DNA of 64,000 nucleotides from Gammaproteobacteria bacterium. Lineage in GTDB: Bacteria > Pseudomonadota > Gammaproteobacteria > JACKNK01. A model generated the notes under the pieces. It was not told the origin of the DNA. It was given only the letters and a program-made list of their open reading frames with translations, and made no database searches. Both the position numbers and the translations under genes were made by a program. How positions within the stretch are numbered: the first letter of the stretch is position 1; each line of letters opens with the position of its first letter. The DNA is taken from NCBI GenBank assembly GCA_024234895.1, contig JACKNJ010000003.1:248001-312000 (forward strand), in the 5' to 3' direction. Shown here piece by piece: positions 12,653 through 21,390 of the stretch.

Positions 12653-13428
12653 CATTGCGTGAGGGTTGGTCGGTGGCCGGCAGTTGCGTGCTGGTGCTGG
12701 CTGGGTTGGCTTTCGCCGGGTACGCGCAGGCGACGGATGTCAGCGCTCGGCTGGCCTGGTCCAACGAAGTCGGTCTGGGCACCCAGGTTTCCGGCGTGAT
12801 CTCGGCGATCCCGGTGGCGGCGGGGCAGGAAGTCCGTGCCGGCGCGACACTGCTCCGACTGGACGATCGCGGTTTCCGCGCCCGCCTGGCCGCCGCACAG
12901 GCCAAGGTCAACTCGGCCAAGCCGGCCTACGATGAAGCCGAGCGGCATGCGCAACGCGGGCAGGAGCTCTACGACCGTGGCGCGATGTCCGGCGTCGAGG
13001 TGGATCAGCGCAAGGTGGCTCTCGCCGCCGCCAGATCCGCTTACGACATGGCGGCCGCTGAGCGCGATCTGGCACGTCTGGACGTGGAATACAGCGAGGT
13101 GCGCGCGCCGTTCGACGCGCTGGTCACCGCCGTCGATGCGGCGGTCGGGCAGCAGGTGGTGACACGGTTCGAGCCGAAGCCACTGCTGACCGTGGTCGCC
13201 TTGGGGCGCATGCGCGCCAGCGCGCAGATCGATGCGGGGCTGGTCGCCGACGTCGTGCCGGGTGGCGATGCTTCCGTGCGGGTCGGCGAGAGTACGTATC
13301 CGGGACGGGTGATCGCGTTGGGCGTGACCGCCAGCGCTGCCGGTACCTATCGCCTGGAAGTCGAGTTCGAGCATGACGCCGGATCGAGCCTGCGGCCCGG
13401 GCAGGAAGCGAAAATCGTTCTGCCGTGA
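12649..13428 (+). CDS. HlyD/RND-type periplasmic adaptor protein
   Basis: 259 residues. An N-terminal signal or anchor spans about residues 10-28. The biotinyl-lipoyl half-motifs are at about 45-75 ([19 protein letters not shown]), a helical hairpin at about 85-145, and the second lipoyl half near 150 ([14 protein letters not shown]). The C-terminus ends [12 protein letters not shown], typical of membrane-fusion proteins. It is short for an RND adaptor. Overlaps of 4 nt on both sides show tight coupling with the TolC-like gene and acylphosphatase. The missing transporter must be encoded elsewhere or may not exist. Confidence 0.82.
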   Translation: MTLREGWSVAGSCVLVLAGLAFAGYAQATDVSARLAWSNEVGLGTQVSGVISAIPVAAGQEVRAGATLLRLDDRGFRARLAAAQAKVNSAKPAYDEAERHAQRGQELYDRGAMSGVEVDQRKVALAAARSAYDMAAAERDLARLDVEYSEVRAPFDALVTAVDAAVGQQVVTRFEPKPLLTVVALGRMRASAQIDAGLVADVVPGGDASVRVGESTYPGRVIALGVTASAAGTYRLEVEFEHDAGSSLRPGQEAKIVLP

Positions 13429-13697
13429 GGCTGTGTCGGCGCTGTCTGGTGCGCGGGCGGGTGCAGGGTGTGTGGTTCCGGGCCAGCACCCGTGAGCAGG
13501 CCCGACAGCTCGGCGTCGAAGGTTATGCCGAGAATCTGCGCGACGGCAGCGTCGAAGTGCTTGCCTGCGGCACTGCGGCGGCGGTGAATGCACTGACCTC
13601 GTGGCTGCGGCGCGGCCCGCCGATGGCCGAGGTCGGCGGGGTGAGTTGCGAGGATGTCGCCGACGAGGTGGCGCGGCGGGGGTTCGAGATCCGCTGA
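13425..13697 (+). CDS. acyP: Acylphosphatase
   Basis: Small cytosolic hydrolase of carboxyl-phosphate bonds such as acetyl phosphate. 90 residues from a GTG start within the GTGA overlap with the preceding stop codon. Catalytic residues are visible: the Arg in [12 protein letters not shown] near residue 18 and the Asn in [13 protein letters not shown] near residue 36. It is last in the operon and convergent with the lytic transglycosylase gene 2 nt away. Confidence 0.88.
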   Translation: MRLCRRCLVRGRVQGVWFRASTREQARQLGVEGYAENLRDGSVEVLACGTAAAVNALTSWLRRGPPMAEVGGVSCEDVADEVARRGFEIR

Positions 13698-13699
13698 GT

Positions 13700-14296
13700 T
13701 CAGAACGTGTACCAGTGCTGGCGCTGTGCCCGCAGCACCTTGCGCGGGTAGTCCGGTTCGCCAAGGCTGCCGTTGTAGCGCGCCAGCGCACGTGCCACGT
13801 TGCCTTTCTCACGGTCCAGATAGTGCCGCAGGATCGTGCAACCCATCCGCAGATTGATGTCGATGTCCATCAGATTGGCGTCGTCCAGCCCGAGTTCGCG
13901 CAGCCAGAACGGCATGATCTGCATCAGGCCCTGGGCGCCGCTGCGCGAGATCGCGTAGCGGTCGAACGTGGATTCGACTTCGATCACAGCGAGCACGAGA
14001 TTGGGGTCCAGCCCGGCGCGGGTGGCTTCGCGATGGGTGCCGCGCAGGATGTCGATACGTTCCTGGTGGTCGCGCAGACGCCCGCTCAGACGCTCGGTGC
14101 CGTTTGCCAGTCGGTCCAGGCGGGTGGACATGTCGAGCAGCCAGACTTCGGCGGTGAAGCGGTCCTCGAAGCCGTCGTCCTGCTCGAAGGCCAGTTCCAG
14201 CGCGTTGCGCAATTCAGGGTCGATCGGCGTTGCGGCGGTCGCAACAAAGGCCGTCAGCGCCAACAGCATCAGGACGACGAGTTCACCTCGCCACAT
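13700..14296 (-). CDS. Lytic transglycosylase with SLT domain
   Basis: Predicted periplasmic peptidoglycan-cleaving enzyme of 198 residues. Signal peptide about 1-21. The SLT domain spans about residues 95-190, with catalytic Glu in VIEVESTFD, then SRSGAQGLMQIMP and ARYNGSLG. It is the last gene of a minus-strand operon after the GT2 gene (3-nt gap), downstream of pilA. It could open the cell wall for pilus passage, although this is inferred from position only. Confidence 0.83.
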   Translation of the reverse strand: MWRGELVVLMLLALTAFVATAATPIDPELRNALELAFEQDDGFEDRFTAEVWLLDMSTRLDRLANGTERLSGRLRDHQERIDILRGTHREATRAGLDPNLVLAVIEVESTFDRYAISRSGAQGLMQIMPFWLRELGLDDANLMDIDINLRMGCTILRHYLDREKGNVARALARYNGSLGEPDYPRKVLRAQRQHWYTF

Positions 14297-14299
14297 GAC

Positions 14300-15160
14300 T
14301 CAGTCCTTGCGTGAGTAGGTGAGGTTGGCGATCTGCTCCGAGACCAGGCCGATCAGGAAGACGACGATGGCGACAATGAACAGCAGCGCGCTCATGTTCG
14401 TGAAACGGTGGTACGCGAGATAGGTGTGCAGGTAATAGCCGAGCCCGGTGACGAAGAAGGCAAGGCTGGCCGGGAAGAACAGTTTCAGCGGTGAATACAG
14501 CGTGCCGACCTTGAAGATGATCAGCAGGAAGCGGGTCGCGTCCCGCAGTGGCGAGATGTGGCTCTTGCCGACACGCGCGCGGACTTCGATGGGTTCGTAG
14601 CGCACCGCGTAGCCGGAACGGAAGAAGGCCATCGTGCTCGTCGACGGATAGGAGAAGCCGTTCGGCAGCAGGAACAGGAATTCGCGGAATTTGCCCGCGC
14701 GGACCGCGCGGAAGCCGCTGGTCAGATCGTCCACCCGATGCCCCACCATCCAGCTTGCGAAGCGGTTGTACAGGCCATTGGCGACGGCCCGCCCGGCGCT
14801 CGCCTGGCCGCCGCGCGAACGGGCGCCGACCACCATGTCCATGCCTTCGTCGATGCCGGCGAGCAGCCGGGGGATGTCGGCCGGTCGATGCTGCCCGTCG
14901 GCATCCATGAACACGAGGATCTCGCCGTTGGCCGTTCGGGCGCCGGATTTGATCGCGGCGCCATTGCCCATCGCGTAAGGGTGATGGACCACGCGGTCGG
15001 CCAGTTCGTCGGCGATCCGCCCGGTGTCATCGTCGGAGCCGTCGTTGACGACAACGATCTCCGCGTCGGCAAATAAGGTCCGCAATTCCCGCAGCAGGTC
15101 ACCGATGGCGCCGGCTTCGTTACGAGCGGGGATCACTATGCTGATGGTTTGGGCGTCCAT
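14300..15160 (-). CDS. GT2 glycosyltransferase, polyprenyl-phosphate-sugar synthase-like
   Basis: 286 residues. GT-A domain at the N-terminus (ISIVIPARNEAGAIGDLL, VVNDGSDDDT, FMDADGQH with the DxD-type motif near residue 96), as in dolichyl-phosphate mannose synthases. Two hydrophobic segments follow at about 225-245 and 255-278. Such enzymes load a sugar onto undecaprenyl phosphate at the inner membrane. It lies 4 nt downstream of the TMTC-like GT-C gene and in the same operon, suggesting it makes that enzyme's lipid-linked sugar donor. The sugar is unknown. Confidence 0.82.
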   Translation of the reverse strand: MDAQTISIVIPARNEAGAIGDLLRELRTLFADAEIVVVNDGSDDDTGRIADELADRVVHHPYAMGNGAAIKSGARTANGEILVFMDADGQHRPADIPRLLAGIDEGMDMVVGARSRGGQASAGRAVANGLYNRFASWMVGHRVDDLTSGFRAVRAGKFREFLFLLPNGFSYPSTSTMAFFRSGYAVRYEPIEVRARVGKSHISPLRDATRFLLIIFKVGTLYSPLKLFFPASLAFFVTGLGYYLHTYLAYHRFTNMSALLFIVAIVVFLIGLVSEQIANLTYSRKD

Positions 15161-15164
15161 GAGT

Positions 15165-17147
15165 TCAGTGCGTCGCAGGTTGTCGTGCGGCCTCTTGCAG
15201 CAGGCGGAGGTGTCCGCGGTTGGTGGCCAATTGCTTGTGGATGGTATGAAACGGGTCCAGCGCCTCGGCGGCGTCGAGTTCCCGTTCTGCCTCAGCGAGG
15301 CGATTCATGCTCATCAGGATCACAGCCAGATTGACGCGGAACTGTAGCGTCTTCGGACGGAGCTCGATGGCTTGATGCATCAACTCGATGGCGCGATCGG
15401 CAAAACGCAGATCGTGGTCAAGAAGTATTCGCGCATAACGTGTCAACAGGATGGCGTGCACCTTGCGAGGGTAGGCCGGGTTGGCGAGGGCCGTCTCGTA
15501 CATGAACTCGAGCAAGGTGCCGGGTATCAGCGCGCCATTGATCGAACTGACGCTGGCGAGCGTGGAAAGGCCGAGCAGATGGTCGACATCGACCTGATCC
15601 CCGGAGAGCCGCGCGATGACCTCGTCGATCAGTCCGTCCGGCAGTGGACGATCTGTGCTGGCGTGCAGCAGGGCCAGTGACGAGAGACTGACGATGCTGG
15701 TGGGGAGCAGATCCGCCGCGCGTCGCAGGTGGGTGCTGGCCAGGTCGAAAAGTTGGTCCCGATTGAGCTCGGGCGCGATTTCCCGATCCACCACGGCGCG
15801 TGCGTAGAGGCCGCCGACCAGATTGTGCGCCCGCGGCGAGTTGGGATGGTTGGTCACTTCGTTGATGGCCTGATCCAGCGGGCTCGACCAGGCCAGGCTG
15901 CGCAGCAGGGTCAGACCTGCGAACAACGCGATCATCGTGATGCCGCCCGCCCGGCGCAGGCGCGCAGTGTCAGGATGCAGACGCGCGCTGAACAGGATCC
16001 AGGCGAGCAGCAGCAGGATGCTGAAGCTGGGCAGGTAATTCCGGTGATCCTGGGCGAGCAACAGCGCCAGCACGGTGGATTCGAGGGCGTGCCCAGCCAG
16101 GAAAAACAGGACTGCGAACGCCGGTATGGGCCAGCGCTTGTGGAAACGGAAGGCAAGCAGGACGGCAAGAAGCCAGGCGACTATGGCCGGCAGCGTGCTC
16201 CATGGCGTGAACGCCCCCTTCGATATCACGACGTCATCGTTGTAGACGCCCATGCCGTGCAGTCGCGGCAGCAGGATTTGTCCCACGTAGTGCCACAGAA
16301 CACGGGGCTCGGTGAGAATCCGGTCGATAAAGCCGAACGGCTTGATGTTGTAACCGTCGAGAACGGAGCTGGGTTTGAACAGGAACCACAGCAGGCCGGC
16401 CATTGCCGGTAGCGCAACCGTCGCGATGAAGGTCCAGATCAGCCAGCGTTCGCGATATCCCCGGGCGTCTTGAAAGCGGAACACGACGAACTCGATGCTC
16501 CACGCCAACAGCGGCAGCAATATGCCGTTCTCCTTGGCCAGGTAGGCGAGCGGGGTCATGACGGCGATGCCGCTGATGCAGAGCAGGCCGCCGGAGCGTT
16601 GTCGCCCCGACAGCATGCGCAGTCGTCCATTGACGTAGAGCACCAGGCCGCCAAGCATGAACAGCGTCGACAGGCTCGCCATGCGCTGCACGACATAGAG
16701 GACGGGCGTGAGGTTGTACGGATGGAGCAGCCAGGCCGCCGCCAGGCCGACCGTGATCCACCGCCGGTCGTCGGTCGGAAGGGCATCCGGGGTCCGTCGG
16801 GCCAGGCCTTCGATCAAGCCTGTGGCGAGCAGGTAGATCAGGACGCCATTGATCAGGTGGATGGCAAGGTTGGTGGTCTTCAGCCACCAGGGATCGATGC
16901 CCGTGAAGGCGTGATTGATACCGAAAGTCAGCATCGAGATCGGTCGCGCGCGTTCTCCGTTGACGGCGGAGCCGGCGGCTTGGGCGAGCGAGATTGGGTC
17001 GAGCTGCGTGATCTTGAGCTGGGGGTTGTCGACGATGTTCGCGTGGTCGTCGAAGGCGAAACCGCCCGCCAGGCCGGGAATGTAGACGGCGATGGTCAGC
17101 AGGAATGCCACCAGCAGGACGATCCGGGCAATGCGGGCTGGACTCAT
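15165..17147 (-). CDS. TMTC-like GT-C membrane protein with C-terminal TPR region
   Basis: 660 residues from ATG 17147; longer frames would start inside the pilin terminator. About ten transmembrane segments fill residues 1-440, then a soluble helical TPR-like tail of about 200 residues. Features recall TMTC/DUF1736 protein O-mannosyltransferases: the acidic pair in GGFAFDDHANIVDNP (Asp33, Asp34), RPISMLTFGIN near 70, KTTNLAIHLINGVL near 90, LHPYNLTPVLYVVQRM near 140 and AYLAKENGILLPLL near 205. Placed between the pilin gene and a polyprenyl-phosphate-sugar synthase, it may glycosylate pilin. Family call is by eye; substrate is inferred. Confidence 0.72.
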   Translation of the reverse strand: MSPARIARIVLLVAFLLTIAVYIPGLAGGFAFDDHANIVDNPQLKITQLDPISLAQAAGSAVNGERARPISMLTFGINHAFTGIDPWWLKTTNLAIHLINGVLIYLLATGLIEGLARRTPDALPTDDRRWITVGLAAAWLLHPYNLTPVLYVVQRMASLSTLFMLGGLVLYVNGRLRMLSGRQRSGGLLCISGIAVMTPLAYLAKENGILLPLLAWSIEFVVFRFQDARGYRERWLIWTFIATVALPAMAGLLWFLFKPSSVLDGYNIKPFGFIDRILTEPRVLWHYVGQILLPRLHGMGVYNDDVVISKGAFTPWSTLPAIVAWLLAVLLAFRFHKRWPIPAFAVLFFLAGHALESTVLALLLAQDHRNYLPSFSILLLLAWILFSARLHPDTARLRRAGGITMIALFAGLTLLRSLAWSSPLDQAINEVTNHPNSPRAHNLVGGLYARAVVDREIAPELNRDQLFDLASTHLRRAADLLPTSIVSLSSLALLHASTDRPLPDGLIDEVIARLSGDQVDVDHLLGLSTLASVSSINGALIPGTLLEFMYETALANPAYPRKVHAILLTRYARILLDHDLRFADRAIELMHQAIELRPKTLQFRVNLAVILMSMNRLAEAERELDAAEALDPFHTIHKQLATNRGHLRLLQEAARQPATH

Positions 17148-17193
17148 GATGGGCGTGCTGGTGACGATGAATAGACGTAGGCGAAAACGAAAA

Positions 17194-17220
17194 CGCCCCA
17201 TCCGAAAACCGGATGGGGCG
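17194..17220 (-). terminator. Terminator downstream of the pilin gene
   Basis: Perfect 11-bp stem (17194-17204 with 17210-17220) around the loop AAAAC. Read on the minus strand it is followed by a T-rich tract (TTTCGTTTTC). It should end most pilA transcripts and let the downstream glycosylation-type genes be expressed at a lower level by read-through. Confidence 0.85.
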
Positions 17221-17273
17221 CCGTCTTCAGCCCAGGTCGCGGGGCGTTGGCCAACCGCCGACCTGATTCAGCT

Positions 17274-17708
17274 TTAGCGGCAGGTCGACGGGACGTACTT
17301 GGGGTCCAGGTCGGACGAGCACTCAAACTTGATGCCGGCGGTTTCGCCGGTGGCGGTGAGCGTGATCTTTTTGCCTACCGTTACGCCGCCGATATCCTTG
17401 AGCACGCCTTCCAGTATGCCGATTGCCGTGGTGGACCGGGTATAGGTGACCGAGCTCAGGACATCGGTGACCACACTGACGATGTCCGCAAACCCGCCGA
17501 CGGTCGAGGTCGACGGCATTTTGCCCTGGGTGACGAAGTACTCGGACAGGGCAACTTTCGGGGAGGTCAGCAGAACGATGCCCTCGGTGACTTTCGAGCG
17601 GATGACGTAGTTCTGATACTGAGGCACGGCGACTGCGGCGAGGATGCCGATGATGGCCACCACGATCATCAGTTCGATCAGGGTAAAACCGGATTGGGTG
17701 CGTTTCAT
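17274..17708 (-). CDS. pilA: Type IV pilin (major pilin candidate)
   Basis: Structural subunit of type IVa pili. 144 residues from ATG 17708. The short basic leader MKRTQSG is followed by the prepilin peptidase site Gly7/Phe8 and the hydrophobic helix [20 protein letters not shown] with the conserved mature Glu5. Two Cys residues near the end, Cys130 and Cys143, would form the D-region disulfide. The globular part is rich in Ser and Thr ([15 protein letters not shown]), so O-glycosylation is possible. A sigma-54 promoter lies upstream and pilR-pilS are adjacent on the same strand. Confidence 0.93.
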   Translation of the reverse strand: MKRTQSGFTLIELMIVVAIIGILAAVAVPQYQNYVIRSKVTEGIVLLTSPKVALSEYFVTQGKMPSTSTVGGFADIVSVVTDVLSSVTYTRSTTAIGILEGVLKDIGGVTVGKKITLTATGETAGIKFECSSDLDPKYVPSTCR

Positions 17709-17854
17709 GGTGAATCTCCTATCCATCTTGATGGATTGAACGAACAAGTCCAGTGAAGCTGGGGAAATGATCGCGTGCACGTTGTGTTTTTGGCCGACAT
17801 CGACGATCAGTATTTCGGGATATACGAATGGCCGCAAATTCCCGTACCAGACTG

Positions 17855-17871
17855 AAGCACCTTGTGTGCCA
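17855..17871 (-). promoter_or_regulatory. Sigma-54 (-24/-12) promoter of pilA
   Basis: On the minus strand this reads TGGCACACAAGGTGCTT. The GG and GC elements are exactly 10 nt apart, matching TGGCAC-N5-TTGCW with one mismatch (GTGCT for TTGCT). The predicted start is near 17845, leaving a leader of about 137 nt before the pilin ATG. PilR, a sigma-54 activator, is encoded just upstream, as in Pseudomonas. The rest of the 17709-18101 gap holds the palindrome and the pilR terminator listed separately. Confidence 0.8.
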
Positions 17872-17970
17872 TGGTCGTGATAAATGGCGTCAGATGGGCG
17901 TTTTCGCGCATTTCGCGGTATGCGTCGCAAGCTGACGAAATTGGGCACAGACCGGATGGGGCACCCCGAA

Positions 17971-17989
17971 TGTGACCAAAATGGTCACA
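17971..17989. promoter_or_regulatory. Palindrome upstream of the pilA promoter, candidate PilR site
   Basis: Perfect 8-bp inverted repeat TGTGACCA-AAA-TGGTCACA centred at 17980, about 135 bp upstream of the predicted pilA start. This is the usual distance for a sigma-54 activator site. A related half-site TGTGACGA follows at 18008-18015 and TGGTCA at 18000-18005. Identification with PilR is inferred from position. Confidence 0.5.
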
Positions 17990-18048
17990 TTGCCCGATAT
18001 GGTCAGGTGTGACGAAGTGTAAATTTCATAACGTATTGGTTAAAAACA

Positions 18049-18079
18049 AAAAAGCGGGACCAGGGCGGCCCCGCTTTTT
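18049..18079 (-). terminator. Terminator of the pilS-pilR operon
   Basis: 13-bp stem with one mismatch (18049-18061 with 18067-18079), 5-nt loop. The minus-strand transcript ends in a long T-rich stretch. It lies 22 nt after the pilR stop and insulates pilA from pilSR transcription. Confidence 0.85.
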
Positions 18080-18101
18080 GGCGTTCCATGATGGCTTTTG
18101 C

Positions 18102-19490
18102 CTATTCCAGGCCGAGTTTCTTCAGGCGATAACGCAGCGCGCGAAAGGTGATGCCGAGTCGTTTTGCCGCCAGAGTCTTGTTGTAACGAGCTTCTTCCAG
18201 CGCCTTGGTGATGACCTGCTTTTCCATGTCGTCGAGGTATTGCGGAAGATCGTCCGGCACCGGTAAGTCTGCTCCGTCATCAAATTGGTCGTCCGCAAAG
18301 TCTTCCTCGTCGTCGCGCTGAATCTTGACGGGTACGGTCAATTGCAGGTCGTCGGCGCGGACGATGTTGTCCTCGCAGAGCGTCATCGCGCGTTCTAGGA
18401 TGTTTTCCAGTTCGCGGATGTTGCCAGGGAAGCCGTAACGATCCAGCGCGTCGACCGCATCCGGTGCGAGCTTCGGTCGCAGGCTGGCCTCGCCGCCGGA
18501 AAGACGGTCGAGGAAGAACTCGGCCAGCAGAGGGATGTCCTCGCGACGCTCGCGCAGCGGCGGAACCGGCAGTTCGATGACGTTGATGCGGTAGTAGAGG
18601 TCCTGGCGGAAGTGGCCTTCCTCGACCTGTCTGGCGAGATTCTTGTGCGTGGCGCTGAGGATGCGGACGTCGACCGGCACCTCGCGGTTGCCGCCGACCG
18701 GACGTACCGCGCGTTCCTGGATGGCACGCAGCAGCTTGACCTGCATCGGCAGCGGCAGTTCGGCGACCTCGTCGAGGAACAGCGTACCGCCGCTGGCCGC
18801 GGTGAACAGGCCTTCCTTGTCGTAGGAGGCGCCGGTGAAGCTGCCCTTGCGGTGACCGAAGAACTCGCTCTCCATCAGATCGGACGGGATTGCGCCGCAG
18901 TTGACCGGAATGAACGGCCCGCTCACGCGCGGCCCGCTCTCATGGATCATCCGCGCGACCAGTTCCTTGCCGACGCCGGATTCGCCACTGATGTACACGG
19001 GGGCCTGGCTGCGGGCGAGCTTGGCGATGGTCGCGCGGGTCCGCTCCATCGCGGTCGAGGTGCCAATCAGGTTGGAGCGCGAGCGCTTGCCGCTGCTACC
19101 GCCACCGCTGCCGCCACCCTCTTTGGTGAGTTTCAGCGCGGTGTTGACCAGGTTGCGGAGCATGGTCAGGTTGACGGGCTTGGAGACGAAGTCGAAAGCG
19201 CCGGCCTTGAGCGCTTCGACGGCGAGTTCCATGTTGCCGTGCGCGGTGATCACCGCCACCGGCAGGTTTGGGTACTGTTCCTGTATGTATCGGACCAAGC
19301 TGATGCCGTCGCCGTCCGGCAGCTTCATGTCGGTCAGGCAGACATCGAAATGGCTGGAACTGAGCAGGCTCTTCGCTTCGGTGACGTTTTCGGCGGTCTT
19401 GCAGTCGATGTCCATCCGGCCAAGCGTCAGCTCGACCAGTTCGAGAATGTCCGGTTCGTCGTCGACTACCAGGGCGAGGGGGTTGCTCAT
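18102..19490 (-). CDS. pilR: Sigma-54-dependent response regulator PilR
   Basis: Activator of pilin transcription. 462 residues in three domains. The receiver (residues 1-120) has VVDDEPD, phosphoacceptor Asp in CLTDMKLPDGDG and Lys in VSKPV. The AAA+ domain (about 145-375) has GESGVGKE Walker A, the GSFTGA sigma-54 contact loop and GGTLFLDEV Walker B. The C-terminus carries a Fis-type helix-turn-helix (NKTLAAKRLGITFRALRYRL). It follows pilS by 2 nt. Its likely target, the sigma-54 promoter of pilA, lies directly downstream. Confidence 0.94.
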   Translation of the reverse strand: MSNPLALVVDDEPDILELVELTLGRMDIDCKTAENVTEAKSLLSSSHFDVCLTDMKLPDGDGISLVRYIQEQYPNLPVAVITAHGNMELAVEALKAGAFDFVSKPVNLTMLRNLVNTALKLTKEGGGSGGGSSGKRSRSNLIGTSTAMERTRATIAKLARSQAPVYISGESGVGKELVARMIHESGPRVSGPFIPVNCGAIPSDLMESEFFGHRKGSFTGASYDKEGLFTAASGGTLFLDEVAELPLPMQVKLLRAIQERAVRPVGGNREVPVDVRILSATHKNLARQVEEGHFRQDLYYRINVIELPVPPLRERREDIPLLAEFFLDRLSGGEASLRPKLAPDAVDALDRYGFPGNIRELENILERAMTLCEDNIVRADDLQLTVPVKIQRDDEEDFADDQFDDGADLPVPDDLPQYLDDMEKQVITKALEEARYNKTLAAKRLGITFRALRYRLKKLGLE

Positions 19491-19492
19491 GG

Positions 19493-21115
19493 TTACTCCG
19501 TCGCGGAATTGGTTTCAGCGAATGTGATGCGGAAGCAGCTGCCGACGGTTTCGCCGCGGCGATAATCCAGGCGCGCGCGGTTGCTCGCGCACATCTCACG
19601 CGCAATGTACAGGCCGAGGCCGGTGCCCTGCGAGTGCGTACTGTAGAACGGGTCGAACACTTGCTGCGCCTCGTTGTCGGGGATGCCTTTGCCGTAGTCG
19701 CAGATTTCGAGGTAGGGGCGATTGTCGCGCTCCGAGAAGCCCGCGCGGACGTCGAATTTGGGGTCTTCACCTTCCGGGGTGCCGTGGCGGATCGCGTTCT
19801 GGCACAGGTTGGTGATGATCTGGTTGAGCTGGGTGGGGTTGAACCGCACGATCATGTCGTCGCGTTCCAGGCTGAGGCCGAGGCGTTCCGGCGACATGCC
19901 CGAGCTGAACAGGAAGTCGGCGATGAATTCGTCCAGCCAGGGCTTCAGTTCCAGCGGTTCGGGGATGGTGTTGCTGCCGCGCGAGAGCTGGAGGATGTTC
20001 TCGATGATCTCGTTTACGCGCGCGGAATGGTTGTGAATGATCTCCAGCAGTCGGCGGTCCTGTTTGGTGAGATCGGGGGCTTCGTCGAGCAACTGCGCGG
20101 CATGGCTGATCGCCCCCAGCGGGTTGCGGATCTCGTGGGCGATGCCGCCGGTCAGTCGGCCCAGCGAGGCGAGGCGGATCTGGTGGGCCTGATCATTGAG
20201 CACCGAGGCGTCGTCGAGGAACACGAGCACCGCGCCGGTCAGACGCAGACCGAGGGCATTGAAACGCGGGATGACTTCGCCGGCGCCGGTGCGGATGGAG
20301 CGCGGTTCCACGACCTTGAGCTTGCGCCAGTCGACCAGTTGTTCGGCCAGTTCCTTGGACAGCGTGCCGAGATTCGCGGGCGGATCGTCCTTGCTCCAGT
20401 CGAGCATGCGCATGGCCGCGGAATTGGTCAGGCGGATGCCGTTGTCGCGATCGACCGCGATGACGCCGGACTGCATGTGCTGAATGATGTGCTCGTTGAG
20501 CTGCGCGAGGTTGGCCAGATCGACGCTCTGTTCCTCGGCGAGCTTCTCGCCCTCGCGGATTCGGCTCGATAGCACCAGCGAGAGCATCGCGGTGGCGAAA
20601 AAGGTGGCGCCCAGCAGACCGGCCTTGGTGAAGTCGGGCGGCGGTCCGTGCGGAAACACGAGGGAGGCGAACTGTTCGATCAGCACCGCGACCGTCGCGA
20701 CCGCCGCGAAGAAGTTCGCCATGCGTCCGGCCATGAGGATGCCGCCGGCGGCGATTGCGACCACCAGCAACGTGCCGAGGCCGCTGGCGACGCCGCCACT
20801 GGCGTGCATGATGATCGTGATCGCGATGATATCGACCAGGACCTGCGCGTAGACCTGGGTTTCGAAGCCGGGCTTGCGGCGGTAATAGGCGACCAGCGAG
20901 ATCAACGCGAAGATCAGGTACAGCACCACCGTCGGCCGGAACAGCAGTGGCATTTCCTCGCCGATGAAGACCTCCGAGAAGCCGGTGGCGGCGGCGAGCA
21001 GAAACAGGCTGGACAGTGTCAGCCGATAGAAATTGAAGACCCGGAGGGGGTTCCAGGTGAGCTCGTCGGGCTTGTCGGTTGCGACACTGCTTGTACGCGC
21101 GGACATGGTGGTCAT
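19493..21115 (-). CDS. pilS: Membrane sensor histidine kinase PilS
   Basis: Partner kinase of PilR. 540 residues: six hydrophobic segments within about residues 25-195, a PAS-like region about 220-320, then the kinase core. The phosphorylated His is in LTGGIAHEIRNPLGAISHAA near residue 345, the N box is LCQNAIRHG, and the G boxes are CDYGKGIPDN and GTGLGLYIAREM. Membrane topology and gene pairing match PilS, which in Pseudomonas senses pilin in the inner membrane. Confidence 0.92.
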   Translation of the reverse strand: MTTMSARTSSVATDKPDELTWNPLRVFNFYRLTLSSLFLLAAATGFSEVFIGEEMPLLFRPTVVLYLIFALISLVAYYRRKPGFETQVYAQVLVDIIAITIIMHASGGVASGLGTLLVVAIAAGGILMAGRMANFFAAVATVAVLIEQFASLVFPHGPPPDFTKAGLLGATFFATAMLSLVLSSRIREGEKLAEEQSVDLANLAQLNEHIIQHMQSGVIAVDRDNGIRLTNSAAMRMLDWSKDDPPANLGTLSKELAEQLVDWRKLKVVEPRSIRTGAGEVIPRFNALGLRLTGAVLVFLDDASVLNDQAHQIRLASLGRLTGGIAHEIRNPLGAISHAAQLLDEAPDLTKQDRRLLEIIHNHSARVNEIIENILQLSRGSNTIPEPLELKPWLDEFIADFLFSSGMSPERLGLSLERDDMIVRFNPTQLNQIITNLCQNAIRHGTPEGEDPKFDVRAGFSERDNRPYLEICDYGKGIPDNEAQQVFDPFYSTHSQGTGLGLYIAREMCASNRARLDYRRGETVGSCFRITFAETNSATE

Positions 21116-21390
21116 GCTGAATCCGTGTACGGCGCTGGACCGGGTGGTCCGCTCCTCCGTGCGACTCCGTGGCTTGTTATGTGTGGCCGGTTGCCCGGCA
21201 ACTTATTGCGGATCGCGTGGCGACGCGCGACCGGTCACCGTATTAAAGAGGCTAAGTTGCCGCCTTTCCACGTCGAATCGGGAGATTTCACAACGGAGCC
21301 TTCCGCCGGTGTGATCGCCCCTTGGCATGGATACGTGCTGGTACACTCGGTCGCCGCAATCGATCATATCCCAAGCTTTGGAGCGGGGTC

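Noticed and set aside
17709..17948. N-terminal extension of the pilin frame
   Set aside because: It would place the prepilin leader about 80 residues inside the protein; MKRTQSG at 17708 is the standard leader.
21334..21352. Sigma-54-like TGGCAT...GCT upstream of the CNP1-like gene
   Set aside because: GG and GC are 11 nt apart instead of 10 and flanking bases fit poorly.
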